The position numbers and the translations under genes were made by a program. Shown here piece after piece: positions 18,820 through 26,155 of a stretch of 46,090 nucleotides of DNA. The DNA is taken from assembly GCA_029063085.1 (NCBI GenBank), contig JAIDOW010000029.1:1-46090 (forward strand). The letters run 5' to 3'. The stretch is from Lachnospiraceae bacterium. GTDB taxonomy: Bacteria > Bacillota > Clostridia > Lachnospirales > Lachnospiraceae. Every line of letters begins with the position of its first letter. The stretch's first letter is position 1. The notes below the pieces were generated by a model, which was given only the letters and a program-made list of their open reading frames with translations, searched no databases and was not told the origin of the DNA.

Positions 18820-19596
18820 TTATGCCACCTTCCTTCTATATATAATGCAGATGACTGCCCCTATAAATAATAACAACAGAAAAATCTCAAGATAATATAA
18901 CTGCCACGTATGTATTTTCAGACTGCTTCCCAATACAGTGACTCCCATGCAGTTCAGGGAAAACAAGCTACCCAATTCCCATCCCATCATACGCTGTACC
19001 AGAATATCTTCTATATAAAGAAACGCCACCGGCAAGATATACACAAGCATACGGTTTTTAACAAAGAGGGAGCACATCAGCCCGATCACAGCCAGCGTCC
19101 CCGCCAGCACCGCCAGATGTATGCCTATGCAAAATGCAAACAAAAGAAAATACCTGCTTACCAGCAGCGGTTTATACAGGGAAACACAATTGTCCAAAAC
19201 CTGCTGTACGAATTCCGCATCCGGCAGTCCATATCTGACCAGAAGGAATAATACTGCAAGCACAAAACCGGAAAACATGGTAAATGCTGCGGAAAGGAAT
19301 ACAGCTGTCATTTTAGAAAGAGAATAAGAAGCTGCACTGCCCCTTAACACCATCTGTCTGTCATAGCAATATTCCATATCGTCACAAAACGCTGCCGCAT
19401 AAGGATAAACAGAAAAAATCAATGCTGCCATGATCAGGACAGCATTTCCCGCTATATTACTCAGCCATCCAAGCACACTGACAGCACCGGAGCTATTATA
19501 TAATAATGTAAGGCAGACACCTAAGCTTCCGACAGCTATTTTCCATGATCCAAATGCCCTACTCATATCTATATTCAGATACCGAATCCGTTTCAC
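18820..19596 (-). CDS. ABC-2 type permease of the peptide exporter (subunit 1)
   Basis: A 258-residue membrane protein with about six hydrophobic segments, the last in YYLEIFLLLLFIGAVICIIY. The ATG at 19596 starts after the hairpin at 19634-19661 and the gene runs to within 1 nt of the next permease. With the ATPase it makes a heteromeric exporter. It resembles MutE/MutG or LanE/LanG proteins in size and layout only. It may export, or give immunity to, a peptide under agr control, but nothing in the sequence names the substrate. Confidence 0.72.
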   Translation of the reverse strand: MKRIRYLNIDMSRAFGSWKIAVGSLGVCLTLLYNSSGAVSVLGWLSNIAGNAVLIMAALIFSVYPYAAAFCDDMEYCYDRQMVLRGSAASYSLSKMTAVFLSAAFTMFSGFVLAVLFLLVRYGLPDAEFVQQVLDNCVSLYKPLLVSRYFLLFAFCIGIHLAVLAGTLAVIGLMCSLFVKNRMLVYILPVAFLYIEDILVQRMMGWELGSLFSLNCMGVTVLGSSLKIHTWQLYYLEIFLLLLFIGAVICIIYRRKVA

Positions 19597-19633
19597 TTTC
19601 CATCAGCCTCCTTTTTCAAAGCCATCACAGGAT

Positions 19634-19661
19634 ATCACCCCTATGATACCATAGGGGTGAT
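19634..19661 (-). other. Intercistronic hairpin between secreted protein and exporter genes
   Basis: A perfect 12-bp stem (ATCACCCCTATG / CATAGGGGTGAT) with loop ATAC. There is no U-tract leftward, so it is better seen as an attenuating or mRNA-stabilising loop that would favour the upstream secreted-protein message. Confidence 0.55.
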
Positions 19662-19674
19662 TGTAAATGGTTTC

Positions 19675-20103
19675 TCAAGGACAATAAGTTCCTGTTGCAT
19701 GAGCCCCACCATAATACAATGGCACGGTTGCATAAACATAATAATATCGACCTGCATATGCCGTTACAGTATATGGTGCTGATTTCGTTTTTGGCAATGT
19801 GTCACTATCTCTATAAAATGTAATAGCGGGATTTGCCGATACCCGTGTTCCATCAGAAGCAAAAGCCGTAAAACTCATAGAAGGCGTATTTGTCAAAGTA
19901 TTTAATTTAATATAAAATCTCTGTTCATTATCATCTTTAATTGTTCTTGTAGAATATGGATCCGGAGATGTCGTCCCCGGTACATTATATACTGTCACAT
20001 CTAAATAACTATTGACAGCATGAGCCACCGTCGCAAACCCTCCAACGCTGACCAGAATTGCTAATGCACATAAGATATTTTTAAACTTTCTTTTCATCTT
20101 CAT
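19675..20103 (-). CDS. Small secreted protein downstream of agrD, unknown function
   Basis: The 142-residue product has a clear Sec signal peptide (basic MKMKRKFK, hydrophobic core, cleavage after AHA at about residue 29). The mature part of about 113 residues looks beta-rich, with many Thr, Tyr and Ser, one Cys near the C terminus (GTYCP) and a NEQRFYIKL segment. In size and pattern it recalls small Firmicute exported proteins such as DUF2712, but I cannot confirm that. It lies 57 nt after agrD and ahead of the exporter genes, so it is a candidate quorum-controlled secreted product or the exporter's partner. Confidence 0.75.
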   Translation of the reverse strand: MKMKRKFKNILCALAILVSVGGFATVAHAVNSYLDVTVYNVPGTTSPDPYSTRTIKDDNEQRFYIKLNTLTNTPSMSFTAFASDGTRVSANPAITFYRDSDTLPKTKSAPYTVTAYAGRYYYVYATVPLYYGGAHATGTYCP

Positions 20104-20160
20104 ATGTATCCTCGCTTTCCTGCATTTCTTTATAACCTGCTCTCTCCCCTTACAAGCATG

Positions 20161-20307
20161 TTATAATGTTTCTTTTTTCTCCGACTTCATCGGACGTTTT
20201 GGCTGATGAAAGATTCCTGCACAATACGGCCAATCGCCATAACCATGACTCTTACCGATCTTTACAGCTTTTTCCATCATTTTCAGAACCGTTTTCTTCT
20301 TATTCAT
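20161..20307 (-). CDS. agrD: AgrD-like autoinducing peptide precursor
   Basis: This 48-residue frame has the three parts of AgrD: an amphipathic basic leader (MNKKKTVLKMMEKAVKIGK), a short core with one Cys, and a charged tail starting QPKRP. The core region reads GYGDWPYCAGIFHQPKRP with Cys29; in known AgrD the Cys lies four residues before the C-terminal cleavage point, which predicts a five-residue thiolactone C-A-G-I-F with a short N-terminal extension. The start ATG at 20307 overlaps the agrB stop by 8 nt, and AGGAGGTG lies about 8 nt upstream inside agrB. The family match rests on layout, the QPK-P tail and the position beside agrB. Confidence 0.85.
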   Translation of the reverse strand: MNKKKTVLKMMEKAVKIGKSHGYGDWPYCAGIFHQPKRPMKSEKKETL

Positions 20308-20887
20308 CCGTTTTCACCTCCTGTCTAATCAATTTTGCAAAAAAAAGGAGGATACCGCATAACGTTATGGCTGTTGACAGATACGTGATCATTACAGGGC
20401 TTGCATTCATGCATTTCAAAAAGAACAAAACCCCAAGTTCCAGCATCAGCATCCAACGTGCCGCTTCTTTCGCATTTTTCAACTCAGACTGAGTCATGTG
20501 TACATCCGGATGATTAACCGTTCCTATTACTAAGATTACCATTGACGAAACAAGAACTCCCAGCCAATGATATTTTTGCCAAAACCTTATATTCTGGCAT
20601 AAGTAAACCACAAAACCATACGTTACCAGCGTCATCAAATAGCAGTGTCCAAACGTTGAAGCGTGATAACCGCCAGTACGTTTTCTAAGTGCCAGAAAAA
20701 AAAGCAGAAAACCGGCTGTAGCGATGATATTTTTCAGAATACAGCTTATAATCAGGACAGAACCAACAGTAATGAAACTTTCTGTCATGCAATGTATGTA
20801 ATACTGATAGTCTTCCTTATCCGATTCATCTATAACCTGCTCCTCCATCATCATTTTAACGATCCGGTTTACAATTCCCTCTATCAT
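20300..20887 (-). CDS. agrB: AgrB-type membrane peptidase processing the AgrD peptide
   Basis: AgrB cuts the tail from AgrD and forms the thiolactone with its own active-site Cys. The 195-residue protein has the family motif RKRTGGYHASTFGHC; His75 and Cys82 are seven apart, the same spacing as His77 and Cys84 of the Staphylococcus aureus enzyme. Several membrane helices follow (residues 40-65, 85-130, 145-185). The gene overlaps agrD by 8 nt. It starts its own transcript after the agrC terminator, with a direct-repeat site at 20943-20972 upstream. Confidence 0.93.
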   Translation of the reverse strand: MIEGIVNRIVKMMMEEQVIDESDKEDYQYYIHCMTESFITVGSVLIISCILKNIIATAGFLLFFLALRKRTGGYHASTFGHCYLMTLVTYGFVVYLCQNIRFWQKYHWLGVLVSSMVILVIGTVNHPDVHMTQSELKNAKEAARWMLMLELGVLFFLKCMNASPVMITYLSTAITLCGILLFFAKLIRQEVKTDE

Positions 20888-20942
20888 GCAGCACCTCCAT
20901 ACCGTAGAATATATAGTTCTACTTTAAAAATCAATATGATAT

Positions 20943-20972
20943 GCAGAATCAGACAAAAAACAGCAGAATCAG
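20943..20972 (-). repeat. Direct-repeat site upstream of agrB (candidate LytTR operator)
   Basis: GCAGAATCAG occurs at 20943-20952 and again at 20963-20972, a period of 20 nt (two helical turns). The same element with the same period lies upstream of the agrA gene at 23201-23227. LytTR regulators bind pairs of direct repeats about two turns apart, so this is a natural site for the locus regulator. Binding is inferred. Confidence 0.6.
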
Positions 20973-21034
20973 TCGTTTTCCAACGAAATAAGTTTAAAAA
21001 TGCATATTGGATTAAATGAGAAATATAGGAACTA

Positions 21035-21063
21035 AAAAACAGCAGAATTAATCCGCTGTTTTT
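21035..21063 (-). terminator. Terminator between agrC and agrB
   Basis: A 9-bp stem (AAAAACAGC / GCTGTTTTT) overlaps the agrC stop and is followed leftward by TTTTTT. It separates the agrAC transcript from agrBD. Confidence 0.7.
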
Positions 21064-22361
21064 CCTTTTTGTGGAATCATGATAGAGAACAGAAATTCTG
21101 TATCCTGAGGTTCTATGACATAATGCCCGCCATATTTTTCTACTATTTTTATAATGTTCTTAACACCGATCCCATGCTCATAACCGGCATGTTCTTTTGT
21201 GGACAGCAAAATCCCTTCTTTCCTTTTCACTGTTCCATTATAGGTATTACATACAGACAATACCAGAAAACTTTTTTCAATAACCATCTTCACTTTGATG
21301 ACACGCCTGTATTCTATTTTCGTACAAGCTTCTATTGCATTATCCAGCAAATTGGCAAGAAGCACAACTATATCATGCTCGCTAAGCCATAATCCTGATA
21401 AATCATCCAGTTTAAAAACCACGACAATCCCATAACTAAGCGCCCTCTGATACTTTGTATTGATCACGGCATTTACTATTGCATGATGCGTATCTACAGC
21501 ATCCAGTTCGTGAAAAATTTCATCCCCTATCTGACTTAAATACTGTTCCAGCTCATCATATTTCCCACCTCTGCAAAGCGTACGCATACACTCAATCTGA
21601 TTTTTATACTCATGAAGCTTTTCATTCTGTTCATTAAAATTATCAGCAATGGACTGATAAAGCATTAACTGATTATTTGCCTGCACCTCCGCAATCTTAT
21701 TTTCCCTGAATTGCCGTTCCCTCTTTGAAATGTCCTGTATCAGAAAGAACAAAAAGATATTCATTCCTAATAAACCGAATGCCACCATCCATAACAAATC
21801 TTCCATTCCCTCAGCCTGAACTGTATACGTATTAGACAATATGATTCCCAAAATGCAGACGGAAAAGACAGGAAAAAAGAGAAATCTGACCCATTGAATA
21901 TCCGTCAAAGCTGCAATCTCCGACTTTTCTGTTATACGCTGAATCACCAAAACTATTAAAAATAACGTAATTTTACTAAAAACCATAGCCGCAATCCTGA
22001 AAATCGTCCCATCTCCAGGTATTATTATAAACATATTAGAATACGTAACCAGAACAAGATAATCAACCGCCAGAAGCAGTGCCAGATAGAAAATTGTAAG
22101 TGTTATCATTTTAAACGGTCTGGATTTGAAAAAAAGGCTTGCTATCAGAAAAAGACACAAAGCTATGACTATCTCCTTTAACAAAAAATAAGAATTCAGC
22201 AAAACCGAAATAGCAAACGTTCCGATACACATAGCTATAAGCATTATGTAACTTTTTCTCCGGCATCCACTGCTCCGGTAATCGCAGAAAGCTTCCATAA
22301 ACAATTTATAAAAAATCATTTCCGTAAACACAATACAAATACTTTGAATAAATATAATCAT
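21048..22361 (-). CDS. agrC: AgrC-like sensor histidine kinase
   Basis: The 437-residue protein should sense the processed peptide at the cell surface and phosphorylate the response regulator. Residues 1-210 hold six or seven membrane helices, as in AgrC-type receptors. The cytoplasmic part starts with a coiled region (about 211-248) and His250 in LHEYKNQIECMR, the phosphoacceptor context of the AgrC/HPK10 family. The GHKL ATPase has the N box LLANLLDNAIEA and the G box GYEHGIGVKNI. It overlaps the regulator gene by 4 nt and ends in a terminator. Confidence 0.92.
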   Translation of the reverse strand: MIIFIQSICIVFTEMIFYKLFMEAFCDYRSSGCRRKSYIMLIAMCIGTFAISVLLNSYFLLKEIVIALCLFLIASLFFKSRPFKMITLTIFYLALLLAVDYLVLVTYSNMFIIIPGDGTIFRIAAMVFSKITLFLIVLVIQRITEKSEIAALTDIQWVRFLFFPVFSVCILGIILSNTYTVQAEGMEDLLWMVAFGLLGMNIFLFFLIQDISKRERQFRENKIAEVQANNQLMLYQSIADNFNEQNEKLHEYKNQIECMRTLCRGGKYDELEQYLSQIGDEIFHELDAVDTHHAIVNAVINTKYQRALSYGIVVVFKLDDLSGLWLSEHDIVVLLANLLDNAIEACTKIEYRRVIKVKMVIEKSFLVLSVCNTYNGTVKRKEGILLSTKEHAGYEHGIGVKNIIKIVEKYGGHYVIEPQDTEFLFSIMIPQKGKTAD

Positions 22362-23086
22362 TGTATAACCCCTTTAAATCTTATGACCGCATCCCGTACC
22401 ATTTTATATCTCGATTTTGCGATAGGAAGAGAGGTTCCATCCACAAGAAACACTGTCTTGTCCTCTATGTATTCCACAAATGATATATTAACTAAAAAAC
22501 TCTGATGTATCCTCAAAAACATCTTATCATCAATATCTTCTTCAATAAAATTCAGCGTTTTCTGCATTTTATATTCAGCCATATCATCCTCTAATATATG
22601 AAATACCAGCGTGTGCAGATTACTTTCTACATATACCAGCCTTTTTAGAAAAAACTGCTTTTCCCCTTCTGCAAAACGGTATCTTTTTGCTACCGGTACG
22701 ATCTTCATTTTTTGAAAAATGGCATCCAGACACTCTTCCAGAGATTCCTTAAAATTATCAGCATTTTTTAGAAGATACCGAAACGCATTTACCTTATATC
22801 CTTCTAATGTATAATTTATAAAGGCTGTCACAAAAATCACATACGCCTCATCAGACAATTCCCGTAGTTTCCTTGCGGTCTCTATACCATTTAATTCCAT
22901 CATATTAATATCAAGAAATACAATCTTATAAGCTGCCATTTTAGCACCTAGACTTGTAAATTCAATCCCAGATAAAAATCTCCTGATAGAATAGATTTCC
23001 CCTTTATCATCCAGATATCTGGTAATCAGCTTTTCAAGATACCTCCCAAATATCTCTTCATCGTCACATATAGCTATTTGCAGCAT
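22358..23086 (-). CDS. agrA: AgrA-like LytTR response regulator
   Basis: The product has a receiver domain (acidic pair in ICDDEE, phosphoacceptor Asp59 in VFLDIN, Thr in VTAF, Lys in YLLK) and a LytTR DNA-binding domain (about 135-242, including FLRIHQSFLVNI). This pairing defines AgrA-type regulators. The ATG at 23086 is preferred; the ATG at 23098 touches its Shine-Dalgarno with no spacer. With agrC it forms one transcript from the promoter at 23240-23268. It is the likely ligand of the repeats at 20943 and 23201. Confidence 0.92.
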   Translation of the reverse strand: MLQIAICDDEEIFGRYLEKLITRYLDDKGEIYSIRRFLSGIEFTSLGAKMAAYKIVFLDINMMELNGIETARKLRELSDEAYVIFVTAFINYTLEGYKVNAFRYLLKNADNFKESLEECLDAIFQKMKIVPVAKRYRFAEGEKQFFLKRLVYVESNLHTLVFHILEDDMAEYKMQKTLNFIEEDIDDKMFLRIHQSFLVNISFVEYIEDKTVFLVDGTSLPIAKSRYKMVRDAVIRFKGVIQ

Positions 23087-23200
23087 AATTTCTGTCATCT
23101 CCCTTCCTTATTTGAATTCATACCAATTTGCGAGTTACAACTGCTAATAAGAAAGAAAGTCCTTTTTATTTTTCACAAAAATTATGGAATCAAGCTGTCT

Positions 23201-23227
23201 TGCAGAATCAGTCAATCACTTGCAGAA
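23201..23227 (-). repeat. Direct-repeat site upstream of agrA (candidate LytTR operator)
   Basis: TTGCAGA occurs at 23201-23207 (extended to TTGCAGAATCAGTC) and at 23221-23227, a period of 20 nt. The first copy shares GCAGAATCAG with both copies upstream of agrB. The site lies downstream of the TTGTCA/TATAAT promoter but just upstream of a CATAAT box, which could be a second, activated promoter. Confidence 0.6.
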
Positions 23228-23239
23228 AAAGTTTTATTT

Positions 23240-23268
23240 ATTATATCAATTATTATGAGATATGACAA
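23240..23268 (-). promoter_or_regulatory. Promoter of the agrAC transcript
   Basis: On the minus strand TTGTCA (23263-23268), 17 nt, TATAAT (23240-23245). The leader to the agrA start is about 150 nt and contains the direct-repeat site. Confidence 0.72.
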
Positions 23269-23368
23269 TTATATTTAAAATTGTTTTCTATCTGTTATAC
23301 AACTGGCTATTGGGTACGGGTAAAATAAAATTTTAAACTTTCCCCCACTCCTTACCAAAAGCCACAAA

Positions 23369-23399
23369 AAAAAGTGGAGGACTTATTCCTCCACTTTTT
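23369..23399 (-). terminator. Terminator after the membrane protein gene
   Basis: A 12-bp stem (AAAAAGTGGAGG / CCTCCACTTTTT), loop of 7, followed leftward by an uninterrupted T tract. It insulates the agr locus from the genes to its right. Confidence 0.85.
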
Positions 23400-23415
23400 C
23401 AGATAATCCTATATA

Positions 23416-23997
23416 TTACTTGTCAAAATCATATTCAAATGGCTGCTCAATATCAAAAACCGAATATATTGCATTTTGCACTATTACCACATATGACATC
23501 TCCAACAAACTGTTATTATTGCTACTATAATTATAAATATATTTATTTACCAACAATTCGTGAACGGGATTATCCTTTAACTCTTTTATATACTTTCCCA
23601 AATCTGTTAATTCAGAATCCTCTAAATCAGCAAATGCTTCATACGGTTCCCTTAAATCCTGCAAAACATCTGACAAAGAAACTCCGATTCCCTGATTCAA
23701 TTTATGATTTGCATCATTCAACGCCTGTAAATAATTAATCAAAGTATCTGCAACTTCCAAATCATATTCATTCGCTTTCTTAATATCATCAACATTATAG
23801 CCTAATTTATCAAGCTTGTCACAAACTTCTTTTACTTTGTCAAACTGCAATTCCTTTTGATATTGTTCTATTTGAGGTACTAAGGCTCTAATCTTATTGT
23901 TTTTATAGATATTAAATGATACTATCCCTATAACAATCAACACGATAGAAAGCACAATGATGAATACTGATTTTTTATTAATAGACTTTTTCTCCAT
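23416..23997 (-). CDS. Membrane-anchored hypothetical protein
   Basis: The 193-residue product has a basic N terminus (MEKKSINKK), one membrane helix (SVFIIVLSIVLIVIGIVSF) and a helical, acidic extracellular part of about 165 residues (YQKELQFDKVKEVCDKLDKL resembles a TPR-like hairpin). The ATG at 23997 has GGAGGG 9 nt upstream; the ATG at 24006 is too close to it. It follows the split lipoprotein gene by 18 nt and ends at a good terminator, so the three frames probably form one transcript. No family is recognised. Confidence 0.75.
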   Translation of the reverse strand: MEKKSINKKSVFIIVLSIVLIVIGIVSFNIYKNNKIRALVPQIEQYQKELQFDKVKEVCDKLDKLGYNVDDIKKANEYDLEVADTLINYLQALNDANHKLNQGIGVSLSDVLQDLREPYEAFADLEDSELTDLGKYIKELKDNPVHELLVNKYIYNYSSNNNSLLEMSYVVIVQNAIYSVFDIEQPFEYDFDK

Positions 23998-24015
23998 AAT
24001 CTCCATCCCTCCACA

Positions 24016-24522
24016 TTATAAATCATCTGCTGTAGATCCTGCCACCGTTTTTGATGTGAATCTAAGAAAAACTGCTGGATTAAAATTTGGAGCATTCAGC
24101 CATAATTCAATTATGGCATCATCAGTTTCCCACGTTGACCAAAATTCAACATACCCAAGCTGCAATGCCTGTGCATTATCGGAACAATAAGCCGCCAAGT
24201 GATTCACAACTTGCATATCATCATCACCTTCCATACATTCCCCATATTTCTTTATCACTTTTTGCTTTAATGAAGCATAATCCGAAATATAGCTAGCAGC
24301 ATTTGAATACTGTGCAGTAAATCCATAAACTCCCATGTAAAATTTATAACTATCATTTAAATAGTACATCTTGTCACATGCCATACCTGCTACTTTGCCT
24401 TCAAACATTATGAAATCAGATGATTCATGAGTTTTAATTCCTTTTTCATATTTTTTAATAACATCGGCAGTATCTCCAAAAAATGCATTTTCAAAATCAG
24501 CATTTCTCCTGTCACTTACCAC
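24016..24522 (-). pseudogene. C-terminal part of the split lipoprotein (-1 frame)
   Basis: This open frame of about 168 codons overlaps the end of the lipoprotein frame and lies in its -1 frame. Its only early start is a GTG with no ribosome binding site, so it is unlikely to be translated alone. The A7 run at 24532-24538 upstream, read as A AAA AAT in the lipoprotein frame, is a proper -1 slippery heptamer; a shift there would join the two parts without a stop. The sequence itself (ADFENAFFGDTADVIKKYEK and a Trp- and Tyr-rich end) looks like coding, not noise. It is either a decayed 3' end, a phase-variable gene in the off state, or a frameshift product. Confidence 0.6.
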
Positions 24523-25022
24523 ACTGTAAGATTTTTTTCTTCCGATATATTACCTGAAGAATCCTGAGCTGTAATAGTGATTAAATACTCACCCTCTTTT
24601 TCCATATCTAAATCACCAGTATAATCGATAGTACATTCTGATAAATCTTTTGCAGATGCATAATCATTAATATCAAATTCAGCCTCTACACAAAGATCAA
24701 CCGTTTCCTTATTAACTGTTAATTCCGGAGCAACCGTATCCTTTACATTATAAGTAAATACAAATTCAGCCGTCTTTCCCTTAACACTTGTGGCCGTATA
24801 TTTTACATCATAACTCCCTGTCTTATCCGTATTAAAATTACCAGTATTTTTCACTTCCACATTAGATACTTTTACTACATCGTACACCACAGCTTTTTCC
24901 AGCTCAACAGTTTCACCTAATTCAAATGTATCTTTTTCTTGCGTAATCTCCGGTTCCCCACACCCCGTAAGGAAAATTGTCAATATCATCATTATCCCAT
25001 TAAATAATATTATTTTTTTCAT
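24516..25022 (-). CDS. Ig-like-domain lipoprotein (N-terminal part of a split gene)
   Basis: The 168-residue product is a lipoprotein (lipobox LTGC at about 20) with two bacterial Ig-like repeats of the DUF5011/HYR kind: FELGETVELEKAVV with TDKTGSYDVKYTATS, then VTAPELTVNK-type start (DTVAPELTVNKETVDL) and EGEYLITITAQDSSGN. The ATG at 25022 has AGAGGGAG 9 nt upstream. The frame stops one codon after NLTVW, where the family usually goes on, and the following frame is open in -1. I therefore read it as the first half of a longer surface lipoprotein. Confidence 0.75.
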   Translation of the reverse strand: MKKIILFNGIMMILTIFLTGCGEPEITQEKDTFELGETVELEKAVVYDVVKVSNVEVKNTGNFNTDKTGSYDVKYTATSVKGKTAEFVFTYNVKDTVAPELTVNKETVDLCVEAEFDINDYASAKDLSECTIDYTGDLDMEKEGEYLITITAQDSSGNISEEKNLTVW

Positions 25023-25061
25023 TTGTTTAATCTCCCTCTCAACATAAAATAATAGCACAAA

Positions 25062-25100
25062 AAGGGTTTGGCAAATTATCTACTAACTTGTCAAACCCTT
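25062..25100 (-). terminator. Terminator after the GGGtGRT gene
   Basis: A 13-bp stem with one mismatch (AAGGGTTTGGCAA / TTGTCAAACCCTT), loop 13 nt, followed leftward by TTT. Confidence 0.75.
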
Positions 25101-25124
25101 GGAATTCCTTGGAATAGTATATTT

Positions 25125-26135
25125 TTAGAACTTTCCAGCCTTAGCAGCTTCCTCGATGGAAACGGCAACTGCAACTGTCATTCCAACCATCGGGTTATTA
25201 CCGGCACCGATAAGACCCATCATCTCAACGTGTGCAGGAACGGATGAAGAACCTGCAAACTGTGCATCTGAATGCATACGTCCTAATGTATCCGTCATAC
25301 CATAAGAAGCCGGACCAGCAGCCATATTATCTGGGTGAAGAGTACGTCCTGTACCACCACCGGAAGCAACTGAAAAATATTTCTTACCCTGCTCGATACA
25401 TTCTTTCTTATATGTACCTGCTACCGGATGCTGGAAACGAGTCGGATTGGTTGAGTTACCGGTAATGGATACATCAACACCTTCCTTATGCATGATTGCA
25501 ACACCTTCCGGTACAGAATTTGCACCATAACAGTTAACCTTTGCACGAAGTCCCTCTGAATAAGACTTGCGGAATACTTCCTTAACCTCATTGGTATATG
25601 GATCATACTCTGTCTCAACAAATGTAAATCCGTTGATACGAGAAATAATCTGTGCAGCATCCTTTCCTAAACCATTCAGAATAACTCTTAACGGTTTCTG
25701 GCGAACCTTGTTTGCCTTCTCTGCAATACCGATTGCACCTTCTGCCGCAGCAAATGATTCATGACCTGCTAAGAATGCGAAACACTCTGTCTCTTCTTCC
25801 AGCAGCATCTTGCCTAAATTACCATGTCCTAAACCTACCTTACGAGTATCTGCTACGGAACCCGGAATACAGAAAGCCTGAAGTCCTTCGCCGATTGCAG
25901 CAGCTGCATCAGCAGCTCTCTTACAGCCCTTCTTGATTGCGATTGCAGCACCTACAGTATAAGCCCAGCAAGCATTCTCAAAACAAATCGGCTGAATTCC
26001 TTTAACCTGATTATATACATCTAAACCAGCATCTTTTGTAATCTTCTCTGCCTCTTCGATAGAGGAGATACCGTAGCTGTTTAACACTTCATTAATCTTA
26101 TCAATTCTTCTTTCATATGATTCAAATAATGCCAT
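25125..26135 (-). CDS. GGGtGRT family protein
   Basis: The 336-residue protein contains the motif that names the family, SVASGGGTGRTLHPDN, together with GHGNLGKMLLEEETECFAFLAGHE. No signal or membrane helix is seen, so it is cytoplasmic. Its biochemical role is not known to me; family members are found in anaerobic Firmicutes next to an iron-sulfur scaffold-like protein, exactly the arrangement here (20 nt between the genes). This linkage suggests joint action, perhaps on a metal cofactor or cluster, but that is inference. Codon use is strongly biased like that of highly expressed genes. Confidence 0.9.
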   Translation of the reverse strand: MALFESYERRIDKINEVLNSYGISSIEEAEKITKDAGLDVYNQVKGIQPICFENACWAYTVGAAIAIKKGCKRAADAAAAIGEGLQAFCIPGSVADTRKVGLGHGNLGKMLLEEETECFAFLAGHESFAAAEGAIGIAEKANKVRQKPLRVILNGLGKDAAQIISRINGFTFVETEYDPYTNEVKEVFRKSYSEGLRAKVNCYGANSVPEGVAIMHKEGVDVSITGNSTNPTRFQHPVAGTYKKECIEQGKKYFSVASGGGTGRTLHPDNMAAGPASYGMTDTLGRMHSDAQFAGSSSVPAHVEMMGLIGAGNNPMVGMTVAVAVSIEEAAKAGKF

Positions 26136-26155
26136 TATATCGTTACCTCCTTCTA

